NCBI GenBank assembly: GCA_019058295.1
Contig: JAHPZI010000014.1
Location: 1-64,000 of the forward strand
Reading direction: 5' to 3'
Source of the DNA: Promethearchaeota archaeon
GTDB taxonomy: Archaea; Asgardarchaeota; Lokiarchaeia; Sigyniarchaeales; SOKP01
Length of the DNA: 64,000 nt
This document shows positions 17,270 through 26,446 of this stretch, piece by piece. The notes under the pieces were generated by a model, which made no database searches, had not been told where the DNA came from, and saw only the letters and a program-made list of their open reading frames with translations. Position 1 is the stretch's first letter. Each line of letters starts with the position of its first letter. A program made the position numbers and the translations under genes.

Positions 17270-19348
17270 GTGCAAATAACCAAACTTATTTTTAAAAATT
17301 TTATGGGTTATAAACAATTAAATCTGCCTGATGGAGAAGATGACTTTCCTGAGGGTTTAATTCTAGTGAGTGGGAAAAATTCTTATGGGAAATCTACTAT
17401 ATTAGAAGGTATTTTATTTGCTTTTTTTGGGTCAAAAATTTTTATTGGTAGAAAGGCTGATTCTTTTATAACCTATGGTCAAAATAAAGCAGAATTGAGT
17501 GTATATTTCTCGCTTGATAATATTAAATATTATATATATCGTAAATGGGGCAGATCTGGAAGTGCCAGTGCGAAACTCTTTGAATTAGATAAAAAAGGAA
17601 TGTACCGGGAAATTAAAAAATTTAATATCGAGAAATTTTTTGAAATTTCAAAAGACCAAGCTATGAGTACTGTATTTGTAAGACAAGGAGAAGTAGAAGA
17701 ATTGGCCAATATCAAGGGTGCTAAACTAAGAGAAATGATTATCGATTTATTTCGTCTTAATATAATTGACGATTCATTAAAATATCTAGATACAGAATCA
17801 AAGTCAAAAACTCATGAAAAGGAAAAATTTGAAAAATCTCGTGTTCCAATTGAAAGAATAGAAGAAGATATAAAGCGTATTGAACAGGAAAACAATGATA
17901 ACAAGAAAATTATCTCAGAAAAAGAAAAAATAATGCTCGAATACGAATCGAGACTTAAAACCTATCCTTCAAACGAATTAATTTCCAATTTAGAGAACTT
18001 GTATAAAAATAAAGAAATAACTGAAGAAAAATATAAATCTTATAAAAATGATTTTGAAACGAAAATTAAGAATACTGATTTAAATTTAGAAGATTTCACA
18101 TCTTTAGAAAAAATTAAGAATAAATTTGATATCTTAGATAACTCAAAAAGAGAAATTGAAGCTAATAAAGAGAATTTAGATAAAAAAAAGCAAGCAACTG
18201 TTAAAGGTATGGGAAAAACTAAAGGTAGAGTTGAAGATATTTCAAAAATAATTTGTAAAATGGAAAAAAGTTTACAATTTACTGAAAATGAAACCGCCCT
18301 CTGTCCTACATGTCAAAACGAACTTACAAAAGAGCACTATGATACTGTTATTCAGAATTTTAATGAAGAACTTGCCCTAAATCAGAAAAAAATTAAGGAA
18401 ATATCTCAATTAATAAATGATAACAATAAAGATATTGAGAAATGTCAACAAGAGTTAGATAAAATAAACGAACAAATTACAATTATTCAAAATCTTAAGA
18501 AAGACTTTGAGAATTATCAAAAATATGATATAGAATTAACGAATATTCAAAAAGAACTATCCGATTTTTTAAAAAAAAATAAAGAGAGGTTCAAGGATTC
18601 AAGTCCTAAGGGAATAAAGGATATTTCTCTCGAAATAGAAAGATTAACAACGGAATTGAAATTGATTAAGAAGGCAATAACAGAAAAAAGAGATAATATT
18701 AAAAATAATCAAACTAGAATTACGGAATTGGGCAATGAAATCAAAAGAATGAAAGATTTAGAGAAGAAAATTGGCGAGATTGAAATTGATCTTGAACATA
18801 TCATTAAAGCAAAAGAATTCGTACGACGATTTGTAACGGAATATATGGTTGTTAAGCGTCTTGTAAAAAACATTACGTTGAAAGCGGATAGATATATTAA
18901 GGATTTTACATCAGGTCAATATGGAGAACTTATGCTAGATTTAACAGGAACTAAAAAGACAGGACTTTCTCTTAAAATTAAGGACTATTTTAATGGTGAA
19001 TATGAACCTATCGAGGTCCTTTCAGGAGGCGATCATACTGCGTTAGGTATGGCTTTAAGATTAGCTATTTGTGAATTAATGAGCATAATTCGTCCAACTA
19101 AAGAGTCTCCAAAAAAAAATCCAAAAATCAATTTTCTTTTATTAGATGAACCTTTAGCAGCTTTAGATGAGGTTAGGAGAGAGCGAATATTAAAGCATCT
19201 TACAAAATCTAAAGCATTTTCTCAGATTTTCCTAATAACTCATACATCTATCCCGTCAGATATTCAAACGCATAAAATACTAGTAGAAAAAGATCATTCC
19301 ACAGGAATTAGCCATGCGAGATTTGAAAAGTTAAGCGTAATTTTATAA
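17270..19348 (+). CDS. rad50: Rad50-like ABC ATPase with zinc hook
   Basis: 692 residues. Walker A SGKNSYGKST is at 34-43, the Q-loop lies near VRQGEVEEL, and coiled coils run from about 170-500. The zinc hook CPTC is at 345-348. The ABC signature LSGGDH is at 584-589 and Walker B FLLLDEP has Asp626 and Glu627. It is shorter than many archaeal Rad50 (about 850-900) because the coils are short. It starts at GTG, about 12 bases after a GAGGAGG ribosome site that lies inside the end of mre11. Its job is tethering and ATP-driven control of Mre11. The signature Asp in place of the usual Glu or Gln after GG is a small variation. Confidence 0.85.
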   Translation: MQITKLIFKNFMGYKQLNLPDGEDDFPEGLILVSGKNSYGKSTILEGILFAFFGSKIFIGRKADSFITYGQNKAELSVYFSLDNIKYYIYRKWGRSGSASAKLFELDKKGMYREIKKFNIEKFFEISKDQAMSTVFVRQGEVEELANIKGAKLREMIIDLFRLNIIDDSLKYLDTESKSKTHEKEKFEKSRVPIERIEEDIKRIEQENNDNKKIISEKEKIMLEYESRLKTYPSNELISNLENLYKNKEITEEKYKSYKNDFETKIKNTDLNLEDFTSLEKIKNKFDILDNSKREIEANKENLDKKKQATVKGMGKTKGRVEDISKIICKMEKSLQFTENETALCPTCQNELTKEHYDTVIQNFNEELALNQKKIKEISQLINDNNKDIEKCQQELDKINEQITIIQNLKKDFENYQKYDIELTNIQKELSDFLKKNKERFKDSSPKGIKDISLEIERLTTELKLIKKAITEKRDNIKNNQTRITELGNEIKRMKDLEKKIGEIEIDLEHIIKAKEFVRRFVTEYMVVKRLVKNITLKADRYIKDFTSGQYGELMLDLTGTKKTGLSLKIKDYFNGEYEPIEVLSGGDHTALGMALRLAICELMSIIRPTKESPKKNPKINFLLLDEPLAALDEVRRERILKHLTKSKAFSQIFLITHTSIPSDIQTHKILVEKDHSTGISHARFEKLSVIL

Positions 19349-19510
19349 CTTTTTGATATAGAAAATAAAAATAAAAATAGAGTAATGAAGTGCTAATTTC
19401 TCTTTCTTTTATAGTAATTTAACCTAGTTAAAATTATTAGTATAATAAGGTAAGAGTTAAAATATGAAATTAATTACTTTATCTACTAATATAAAATTTT
19501 GCGATTGAAA

Positions 19511-20899
19511 ATGACACAAATAAGTTATTTAGATTTCAACCTATTATTAAAATCATTAACTGTTTCTCAAATTAAGGAAATCATCGATGATTATAATCAA
19601 CAAATTATTAATGGTGATTCAAAAGCTAAGAAATTGAAGGGTTACTCTGGATTAAAGAAAGACGAATTAATTGAATTTGTAGATTCTTCTCTAAGTGAAA
19701 AAGATAAGTCATATTTTTATGAGATTTTTGAACCAGAAATATCAAAAAAACTAATTTCAGATGCACTTTTACTGATAGTAGGAGAACACAAGACGGAAAG
19801 GATACAGAATGCAGGAATTTTATCTGGTGGTAAGGGATATAGAATCTGGTATACAGGAAAATATGGATCTCATAAAGCATTAGTAGAGGTACTTAAAGAT
19901 GTTAATAGAATGAACTGCAACTGTAAGATAGGAAAATTTGGAGGAATTTGTCTTCATCAGATGGCGATTTTTTTAATGTTATATAGTAAAAATGCAATTA
20001 AATTGGAAGATTTTCCTTTTAAAGTAGATCATTCACAGTTTAAATCTATAAAAAAGAGATTAGAATTACTCGCTACTCAATCGCTATTCAAGGAAGAACC
20101 ATCAATAATACTATCGAATGATTATAAAATTTATGTTAATGGTGACCTTGTTACTTATGAATGGGCGGGAGATTTTGCCGGAAAGAGAACGAGAGACATG
20201 TCTGAAGAAGAAGAAGATGTTGATACATGGATATCGAACAAAATAGTTGAAGTTATGTTAAAACATATAAAAGTTAAAACAAAAGAAGGGAAATCAGAGA
20301 AAATTATTCTAGATAATTATGGTATTATTCCGAAGATCATTGAAAATCCAAAATTAGTAAAAAAAATCCTTACTAAATTCAAGAAACTTGAAGATCCTGA
20401 ATTACCGACTGAAGAAAGTCAACTTGAAGCGTTTCTGAAAAAAAATCTTAAAGAGAGTAGTATAGAAATGGATATTGATCCTCCTTTTAATGCTTATGAG
20501 GGAGAAGAAGCCTTTCTATTTGTAAGTTATACACATAAAGACAAATCAAAAGTGTATCCAATTATTAAAAAACTCTATGATAAAGGAATTAATATTTGGT
20601 ACGATGAGGGTATACCCCTCAGTACAGACTGGTGCAATACACTTGCCGAGAAAATAATGGATAGTAAAATCTTTCTTTCTTTCATATCTAATCATGTTCC
20701 TGAATCTGAAAATACTCAGGATGAAATTCAATTTGCGATAAATGAGGGAAAAACATTTCTTGCAATTTATCTAACCGATTCTGGGTTAACTCCTGGTTTA
20801 AAAATGCGAATGAGAAGAATCCAAGGTATTCAAAAATTTGAAATGGAAGAGAAAAGATTTTATAATAAATTATTAAATGAAATAAATCGATTACTTTAA
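19511..20899 (+). CDS. SWIM zinc finger plus C-terminal TIR domain protein
   Basis: 462 residues from the ATG at 19511 (a TTG 12 bases earlier is also in frame). An N-terminal helical part (residues 1-90) carries a KLKGYSGLKKDELIEF helix reminiscent of SAP motifs. A SWIM zinc finger follows with Cys136, Cys138, Cys147 and His149 (C-x-C-x8-C-x-H). A linker leads to a TIR domain from about 332 to the end: FLFVSYTHKD strand, the BB-loop-like WYDEGIPLS, and NTQDEIQFA with Glu405 at the place of the catalytic Glu of NADase TIRs. It lies 160 bases after Rad50 on the same strand. TIR enzymes in prokaryotes usually signal or kill in antiviral defence, and SWIM fingers bind DNA or proteins. A sensor-effector role is inference. 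Confidence 0.75.
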   Translation: MTQISYLDFNLLLKSLTVSQIKEIIDDYNQQIINGDSKAKKLKGYSGLKKDELIEFVDSSLSEKDKSYFYEIFEPEISKKLISDALLLIVGEHKTERIQNAGILSGGKGYRIWYTGKYGSHKALVEVLKDVNRMNCNCKIGKFGGICLHQMAIFLMLYSKNAIKLEDFPFKVDHSQFKSIKKRLELLATQSLFKEEPSIILSNDYKIYVNGDLVTYEWAGDFAGKRTRDMSEEEEDVDTWISNKIVEVMLKHIKVKTKEGKSEKIILDNYGIIPKIIENPKLVKKILTKFKKLEDPELPTEESQLEAFLKKNLKESSIEMDIDPPFNAYEGEEAFLFVSYTHKDKSKVYPIIKKLYDKGINIWYDEGIPLSTDWCNTLAEKIMDSKIFLSFISNHVPESENTQDEIQFAINEGKTFLAIYLTDSGLTPGLKMRMRRIQGIQKFEMEEKRFYNKLLNEINRLL

Positions 20900-20957
20900 T
20901 AATAATCAGAATAATAAATAAAAAAAAATAAAAAAAAAGATAAGGTTAGAATTTAGA

Positions 20958-21152
20958 TTATAAATCTCGAGCTTTTACTGTTTTTCTGCCGTTTCCTTTT
21001 GCTCGACCCACAGCTTTGTCTAGCATGCCCATGATTATACCATTCAAACTATCGCCATCTAAAACGGCACTACTGGTATTGCATCCTTTAGATTTGATAA
21101 ACTCCCTAACTTTAGATTTAACAAATAGGGGTTCTGAACCTTTTTTAGCCAT
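20958..21152 (-). CDS. Minimal histone-fold DNA-binding protein
   Basis: 64 residues: FVKSKVREFIKSKG (first helix), a VLDGDSLNGIIMGMLDKAV long central helix, then AKGNGRKTVKARDL (loop and short helix). The R-K-T-(V/I)-x-A-R-D-L ending is the RxTxxxxD signature of histone folds, pairing Arg and Asp. The layout is that of small DUF1931/bacterial-type and Asgard minimal histones, which bind DNA as dimers. It begins with ATG after a GAGG site. It is the first of a group of small nucleoid proteins together with Alba at 21862. Confidence 0.8.
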   Translation of the reverse strand: MAKKGSEPLFVKSKVREFIKSKGCNTSSAVLDGDSLNGIIMGMLDKAVGRAKGNGRKTVKARDL

Positions 21153-21342
21153 AATTTATTCCCTCTTTTAATTAATGTTTTTATATTAATATTTAATGGT
21201 TTTGTAAAAAAATTCTAAATACTATTAATTAATAATTTGTATAATTGAGTTTTTAAATGTTATTGAAATTTATTGTTAAATCTTAGTTACATCACACTTT
21301 TTTAGGTTGAATAATATTTTCTTAAGGATTAAAAAATCGAAA

Positions 21343-21394
21343 ATGTAATCGCAAAATGTATTTTCATGAAGGATTACATACAAAAAGGATGTAA
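21343..21394. other. Nested inverted repeats in a gene-free stretch
   Basis: ATGTAATC (21343-21350) is repeated inverted as GATTACAT (21372-21379), and TTACAT within it can instead pair with ATGTAA (21389-21394). The two pairings exclude each other, as in a switch or a set of operator half-sites. The rest of 21185-21560 is AT-rich with nothing recognisable. Confidence 0.25.
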
Positions 21395-21567
21395 ACTTTT
21401 GAGAGATATAAATTCTTGATTTGAGCATTTAAAATATTTCTTTTTCTTGATAATAAAGCAAAAATTGAATTGCTATCGATATTATATAAGATAAATTTCT
21501 CCAATTTAGCAAAAAAAAGAAAAAAAAATATAAATTTTTAGCTATTATTTAAAACATTCCTTAGGAT

Positions 21568-21684
21568 TTAAGGGGCAACCTCGCCGCATCCTGGAATGCT
21601 TACTCCAGCCGCAGCCATACTTAAACCATAAGAAACTGTTAATAGAATAGCTAAAGCAACCAACACTTTTTTGCTTAACTCCAT
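21568..21684 (-). CDS. 38-residue exported or membrane peptide
   Basis: An open frame of 38 codons starting with ATG at 21684, preceded by GGAAGTGA about six bases upstream. Residues 3-6 are charged or polar (LSKK), then VLVALAILLTVSYGLSMAAA is a hydrophobic helix with small residues at its end, and the tail GVSIPGCGEVAP has one Cys and two Pro. It reads like a signal peptide with a very short mature part, or a single-pass peptide. A long gene-free promoter region precedes it, which suits an independent small gene. No family is recognised. Confidence 0.5.
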   Translation of the reverse strand: MELSKKVLVALAILLTVSYGLSMAAAGVSIPGCGEVAP

Positions 21685-21861
21685 TAAATTCACTTCCGTT
21701 AAAAAACTTACTTTTAATGGTGACTAGAGGTTTATAAATAATTATTTAAAGTTCACATAAAAATAGAGATCATTAAACATAAAGATTAAATAGGAAATGA
21801 AAAAAAAAAATATTGTTTTTTTGTTTTACTGAAGAGAAATTAAATATTTAACTTCTCTGGT

Positions 21862-22140
21862 TTATTTTGGTGGAGCAAGGACAATCTCTATACTTGATAC
21901 GTTATTATTTTGTCCATTTTCTCCTTCTAATTGTTCAGTAGATAATCTTATATCTTTATATTCTGTGCCTTTTAAAAATCTGTTGCGTAAAATTTCGCAT
22001 ACATCGACAGCATGAGAAATAGCTCTGCCACGTGCCTTAACAGTGCATTCTTCACCTTTGTTAAGGATCATCATCGTCGCCATCACATAATTCATGGTGG
22101 GACGTCGGCCAACAAACACAGCATTTTCGTCTTTGGACAT
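21862..22140 (-). CDS. Alba-family nucleic-acid-binding protein
   Basis: 92 residues: NAVFVGRRPTMNYVMATMMIL opens with a strand and the conserved Arg-Arg/Pro then helix 1. VKARGRAISHAVDVCEILRNRF matches the Alba (K/R)ARGxAIxxAVDVxE helix 2. DIRLSTEQLEG and SSIEIVLAPPK are the last hairpin. Alba dimers coat DNA or RNA in archaea. Here the usual acetylated Lys in the first loop is replaced by Arg-Arg. It is preceded by a long 235-base promoter region and convergent with nothing, next to the histone-fold gene. Confidence 0.85.
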   Translation of the reverse strand: MSKDENAVFVGRRPTMNYVMATMMILNKGEECTVKARGRAISHAVDVCEILRNRFLKGTEYKDIRLSTEQLEGENGQNNNVSSIEIVLAPPK

Positions 22141-22375
22141 TTTAATTACCTCTAATGTTTTATTTGTTTTTTTGATATTTAGTTTTGTTTGCTTTTTAGA
22201 TTTATTAGTTTTTTCGTATTATGTACGATGTTATATCATAATTTATTATAACAAATTATGATGTTATTATTCTACACTATTTATTTATAGTATAGTCATT
22301 TGTGTTAAATCAAAGAAATATATTAAAGTTTATTAAAGGATTAATATAAACTTCGAGAAGAATTTAAATAAGCTT

Positions 22376-23149
22376 TTAGAAATCAAAATCGTCATCTGTA
22401 CTCTTCACTTGATCAACTTTCTTTATTTGTTTTCTTTCATCTTTTATTTTGAGTTCTTCATCTAAAAATTCTGTTTTTTCCATTTTTTCTTTCTTTTCCT
22501 CCTCCTCTTCACCTTTAATAATATCCCAAATTAAACTTAGAATAAGAGGAACTGAGAGAATTATAAGAATTGGAATAAATAATCCATAATCTGTTAAAAC
22601 TATTTTAACCCAGCCAATGTACGGAATTTTGCCAATTACTACTCCTCTAATTCGCTGTTCTGGGAACCAATCTTCATCCTTGTCATCATTAGCATCCCCT
22701 TTAGTTCGAAATTCATATCGATCTTTTTCATCATTATATCTTATACCAACGACCCGGTGAACAATAGGTTCATCAGGTGCTCCCTCCCAAGGAGCGTCAT
22801 AAACAACAACATCTCCCAATTCTATGTCCTCAGGATCTCTCCCTTGTAGAAATAATAAATCCCCTGTATTAATCTTTGGTGCCATTGAATCAGAAACTAC
22901 TACCACCATTGGAGTATCGGTATTTAATGCTACCGACAATATGACATAAAAAAGAAAAGATCCGAAAAAAGCAAAAACTATTAAAATAACAGCAACTATA
23001 ACTTTTTTTTTTGTTATTGGCTTTTTTGTTTCTTTCGATTTGTCTGTTGATTTTATACGATATTTTCTTTGCATATTAATAAAAAAATCTTTCTTTGGGC
23101 TATTAAATAAAAAGCTCAATTTAAATTTTCTTTTTATAATACATATCAT
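22376..23149 (-). CDS. Archaeal/ER-type signal peptidase I (Sec11-like)
   Basis: 257 residues. One membrane helix (about 47-70) is followed by VVVSDSMAPKINTGDLLF, which holds the catalytic Ser of the S-M motif. GDVVVYDAPW follows, then PIVHRVVGI with the His used in place of Lys in archaeal/ER signal peptidases, and TKGDANDDKDEDWFP with the conserved Gly-Asp-x-Asn. A second helix near 190-215 leads to a highly charged tail (EEEEEKKEKMEK). It cuts signal peptides from secreted proteins such as the surface proteins here. The ATG at 23149 and an internal ATG at residue 26 are both plausible starts. Confidence 0.85.
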   Translation of the reverse strand: MICIIKRKFKLSFLFNSPKKDFFINMQRKYRIKSTDKSKETKKPITKKKVIVAVILIVFAFFGSFLFYVILSVALNTDTPMVVVVSDSMAPKINTGDLLFLQGRDPEDIELGDVVVYDAPWEGAPDEPIVHRVVGIRYNDEKDRYEFRTKGDANDDKDEDWFPEQRIRGVVIGKIPYIGWVKIVLTDYGLFIPILIILSVPLILSLIWDIIKGEEEEEKKEKMEKTEFLDEELKIKDERKQIKKVDQVKSTDDDFDF

Positions 23150-23299
23150 ATAGAATAAGCTATTTAAAGTAAATCTTATTAACGATCGATATTCTTTCTT
23201 TAGGTAATTTCATTAAAATATTAATTAAAATCTAGAAAATATCTATTTGGATAATTATTGAAATTAAAAAAAAGAGAAGAATATAAAATAATTAAATAT

Positions 23300-23722
23300 T
23301 TAGACTGGCTCAAATCCTAAATCTACTCTTGTTTCTCCTTTGATATCCGTTTCTAAGAATATAGCCTTCACGGGAGTTTCTATTTTAATAGTTTCTGGTT
23401 TAGATTCATCCACACCAATCAATTGGCCACTAACCATTGGCCCTTCGTCTAATTTTATAACTGAAAAGCAATAAGGTTTCTTTCGATCATACCCTTTTTC
23501 TACGAAAAAAGGAGTTCCTACAGTAATGCTTGTAAAAGCAGCAAGTTTACCTTTCCCTGACATTTCAATCCATTCCATATTTGCACTATTACATTTAATA
23601 CACAGTTTTCTTACAGGTACATAAGTAGCGTTACAATTTTTACATTTTGAACCCATTAGTTTTTTCTCAGCTAAGAAATCTAAATAACTTTTAATAGTAA
23701 AATCTCTCTCACTTTCAGACAT
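23300..23722 (-). CDS. DUF35 OB-fold acyl-CoA-binding protein with rubredoxin-like zinc ribbon
   Basis: 140 residues. The zinc ribbon has Cys-x2-Cys (CKNC) and Cys-x2-Cys (CIKC) near residues 27-44, then an OB fold (KLAAFTSITVG, then KPYCFSVIKLDEGPMVSGQL). This family (DUF35/DUF35_N) binds the thiolase next door and helps channel acyl-CoA, as in the archaeal thiolase/HMG-CoA synthase complex. It lies 15 bases after the thiolase gene on the same strand, so the two are co-transcribed, thiolase first. No HMG-CoA synthase is present, so the pair is likely for acyl-CoA chain shortening or lengthening rather than mevalonate. Confidence 0.8.
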   Translation of the reverse strand: MSESERDFTIKSYLDFLAEKKLMGSKCKNCNATYVPVRKLCIKCNSANMEWIEMSGKGKLAAFTSITVGTPFFVEKGYDRKKPYCFSVIKLDEGPMVSGQLIGVDESKPETIKIETPVKAIFLETDIKGETRVDLGFEPV

Positions 23723-23737
23723 TTTTTTTTCTCACCT

Positions 23738-24997
23738 TTATTTTTCAAATATCGTTACAACGCAAGTTGCCCCAGATCCACCTAAATTATGAGTAAGCAT
23801 ACGTTCGACATCAAATTTGACTTGTCTATTTCTCTCAGCGATACCTCTCATTTGTTTAAATGCTTCCACTGCAAATGCAGCACCTGTGGCTCCTACAGGA
23901 TGCCCTTTACTCTTCAATCCACCACTTACATTAATCGGGAGAGAGCCATCCCTTTTTGTTTCTCCATTTTTTATGGCATCAACGGCCTTGCCTTTTTCAT
24001 AAAAGCCCAAATCTTCAAGTGCAACAATTTCTGCTATTGTAAAACAATCATGGACTTCTGCAATTTGGATATCCTTTGGTTTTAATCCAGACATTTCATA
24101 TGCCTGACGTGCAGCCTCCTTCGTTGCGATAAAGCTAGTTAAAGACTCTCTATCGTGCATAGATAATTCTGCTGATCCCTGGCCAGTTCCAGTGATCCAA
24201 ATAGGTGTATCAGTAAATTTTTTTGCTACATCGCCTGCAGCAAGAAAAAGACACGCTGCTCCATCAGTTACAAGGCTACAATCAAATAGACGTAACGGAT
24301 AAGCAATCATTGGATTTGATCTACTCTTAAGAAAATCAAATTCATCCTTCCAATCTGGAATCTCTCCTCCAGAGGCTTTTATTTTAGATATTTTGCTATT
24401 CATTATATCTTTTATCGATGATTGCATCTGAGCATATGGATTCTCTTTTCCATTTTCATGATTCTTTATCGCCACTCTCATTAAATCTTCTACTGTAGTT
24501 CCATATTTGTGAAAATGTGCTGATGCTAAAGTTGCATATAATCCTGGAAATGTGGCACCCGCAGGATATTCAAATAAACTATCCGAGGCCGTCGCTAAAA
24601 CGTCTGTAACTCCTGTTGTTGGTAATTCTGTCATGCATTCAACTCCAGAGACACATACTACATCATGTATCCCTGAAGCAATAGCAATAATCGCCTGCCT
24701 AAATGCTATCCCACTACTAGCACATGCGCCTTCAAACCGAGAAGCAGGTTTAGGAACTAATCCAACTAAACCAGCCATTTGAGGTCCCAAATGTCCTTGG
24801 TGATTGAATAAATCTGAAGAATAATTTCCCACATAACATGCATCAATATCTTTTGGTTCTATTCCATTATCAGTTCTATTCACCGCGTCTATCCAAGCCT
24901 CTACCCACATATCTGGATTCCGTTGGTGCGGGAAATTTGCACCAAATTTACACATACCAGCTCCTACTAATGCGATTTTCCTTGCTAATTTTCCCAT
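23738..24997 (-). CDS. Thiolase (acetyl-CoA acetyltransferase, SCP-x type)
   Basis: 419 residues. The nucleophilic Cys is at 92 in EGACASSG, then SKGHPVGATG with the catalytic His, and LGGSGATCVV near the C-terminus. It lacks the long second-Cys loop of classical thiolase II, as expected for the SCP-x/archaeal branch. It condenses or cleaves acyl-CoA with CoA or acetyl-CoA. It is the promoter-proximal gene with DUF35 behind it. The MaoC hydratase faces away at 25166, which with the acyl-CoA dehydrogenase, ETF and mutase elsewhere in the window gives most of a beta-oxidation-like route. Confidence 0.85.
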   Translation of the reverse strand: MGKLARKIALVGAGMCKFGANFPHQRNPDMWVEAWIDAVNRTDNGIEPKDIDACYVGNYSSDLFNHQGHLGPQMAGLVGLVPKPASRFEGACASSGIAFRQAIIAIASGIHDVVCVSGVECMTELPTTGVTDVLATASDSLFEYPAGATFPGLYATLASAHFHKYGTTVEDLMRVAIKNHENGKENPYAQMQSSIKDIMNSKISKIKASGGEIPDWKDEFDFLKSRSNPMIAYPLRLFDCSLVTDGAACLFLAAGDVAKKFTDTPIWITGTGQGSAELSMHDRESLTSFIATKEAARQAYEMSGLKPKDIQIAEVHDCFTIAEIVALEDLGFYEKGKAVDAIKNGETKRDGSLPINVSGGLKSKGHPVGATGAAFAVEAFKQMRGIAERNRQVKFDVERMLTHNLGGSGATCVVTIFEK

Positions 24998-25165
24998 ATT
25001 TTTACACTTTTTTCTTTAATTTTAATCTTATTATTAATTTAAATTAAAAAATTGAATAATCGAAAAATTAAATTTCTTATGATTTCTAATATACTTTTTT
25101 GAGCATTTTTTTATGCATAATTAGAAGGTTAACCTTTTTATCTATCACTTCATTTGATTATTATT

Positions 25166-25606
25166 ATGACGAATTCAAATTTAAAACCCGTTAAATGGGA
25201 AGATTACGAAATTGGTCAATCAGCAGAATTTACTAAAACGATAACCGAAGAAGATGTCATGAAATTTGCAGAAGTAACCGGTGATTACAACCCTATCCAT
25301 GTTAATCCTGAATATGCAAAAACTCAGATGTTTGGGAAACAAGTAGCACATGGAGCTTTAAGTTCTGGTTTAATTTCGGCGGTTTTAGGTACTAAATTGT
25401 TTGGACCAGGTATTTTATATGGAGGTCAAACAGTTAAATTTATTAAACCAGTATTTTTCGGCGATACTTTAACCGCTGTTGGTACAGTAAAAGAAAAATT
25501 TACGAAAAAGGAAGGTAAATTGAAATTCATTATCTGTGATACGATTGTTAAAAACCAGAATGATGAAGTAGTAACAACTGGAGAAGGTACAATACTTTTT
25601 ATGTAA
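25166..25606 (+). CDS. MaoC-like enoyl-CoA hydratase (R-specific)
   Basis: 146 residues, single hot-dog domain. The hydratase motif is present: FAEVTGDYNPIHVNPEYA holds the catalytic Asp and His, then AHGALSSGLIS. It hydrates trans-2-enoyl-CoA to (R)-3-hydroxyacyl-CoA. A TTG at 25154 is in frame but the ATG at 25166 fits the family start. It is divergent from the thiolase with about 170 bases between, suggesting a shared promoter region. Confidence 0.85.
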   Translation: MTNSNLKPVKWEDYEIGQSAEFTKTITEEDVMKFAEVTGDYNPIHVNPEYAKTQMFGKQVAHGALSSGLISAVLGTKLFGPGILYGGQTVKFIKPVFFGDTLTAVGTVKEKFTKKEGKLKFIICDTIVKNQNDEVVTTGEGTILFM

Positions 25607-25684
25607 ATTTTTTTCTTTTTTCAATTATTGTCCTAAAGGAGGAAAAAATGATTTGGGGATATTTTTCTTCTTGTTTTAATCTAA

Positions 25685-26446
25685 TTAGTAATGAATAATC
25701 TCAGGATGTATGAAAGAAAGAGCATCAGAGATTTGTTTATCTGAAGGATTTATCTCGAGAAAATTTGTTAAATTCTTAATCACTAATGTTGAGTTCTTAA
25801 TTAAATCATCAAGGTTCAAGCATATATACTTCTTATCCATTACGAAAGAATTAATCCTGTTATATACTTCAATAATCCTTTTGGTTAAATAATTCTTAAA
25901 TTTCTTTTTATTCCCTTTTTTTACAAATTCAATAAAATAATTCCAGACCAGCTTTAAAAAAGTCTTAGAATCCAAAAAGCGGAAAGATAAATAAAGAATA
26001 GATCGAATATTTGAAAGATTTTTCACCACTCTTAATATGGAATCAACAATATCATTTATATTCCGCTTTAAACAAATATAATAAGGATTGGTCAAGTATT
26101 CATGGATATAAGGGATAGTATAGATAGTTGACGGGTCCTTCCAGCCCCATAATGGTGCTTCATTCTTTTTTATTAGATTTTTAATATTGTTACTCCAATA
26201 TCTAACAAGAATTTCAATCTTATGATCATTATTCTTTTTAAAATGACTTAATTCACCTGATAACGCAAGAATATAATAATTAGTAATTACAAAATCCATG
26301 GCTTCATAAGAACCAAACTTATTAAGGAACTTTCGGTCTCTCAAATCTTCCTCAGACCCCATATCAATTCCAAGTCTATGGAGAATACCCGCCAGTAAAC
26401 TTGACCCGCTCCGAGGAGGAGAAAGAACAATAACTGTCTTTACGAT
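25685..26446 (-). CDS. Sulfotransferase-like protein; its PAPS-binding loop lies before the first ATG
   Basis: From the first ATG (26362) the frame gives 225 residues that lack the N-terminal P-loop. Upstream of it the frame stays open for 45 codons and encodes VIVLSPPRSGSSLLAGIL, the 5'-phosphosulfate loop of PAPS-dependent sulfotransferases. Downstream, the ICLKRNINDIVDS stretch is the 3'-phosphate loop (R-x-x-x-D-x-x-x-S). So the gene really begins upstream, but no ATG, GTG or TTG exists there; only ATC at 26446 or ATT at 26476 are candidates. Either a rare start, a damaged start, or a sequencing error. It may sulfate a carbohydrate or lipid. C-terminal helices around KFLINPSD are typical of the fold. 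Confidence 0.6.
   Translation of the reverse strand: MVKTVIVLSPPRSGSSLLAGILHRLGIDMGSEEDLRDRKFLNKFGSYEAMDFVITNYYILALSGELSHFKKNNDHKIEILVRYWSNNIKNLIKKNEAPLWGWKDPSTIYTIPYIHEYLTNPYYICLKRNINDIVDSILRVVKNLSNIRSILYLSFRFLDSKTFLKLVWNYFIEFVKKGNKKKFKNYLTKRIIEVYNRINSFVMDKKYICLNLDDLIKNSTLVIKNLTNFLEINPSDKQISDALSFIHPEIIHY

Noticed and set aside
12926..19348. HerA-NurA-Mre11-Rad50 as a phage-like or mobile module
   Set aside because: The order is the common archaeal repair set, no integrase or repeats flank it, and base composition matches its neighbours; only the adjoining TIR gene is unusual.
23789..24085. 98-residue frame opposite the thiolase
   Set aside because: A shadow of the thiolase gene; the thiolase has full catalytic motifs on the minus strand.
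23738..25606. Thiolase-DUF35 pair as part of the mevalonate pathway
   Set aside because: No HMG-CoA synthase gene is present beside it; the neighbours are beta-oxidation type enzymes.
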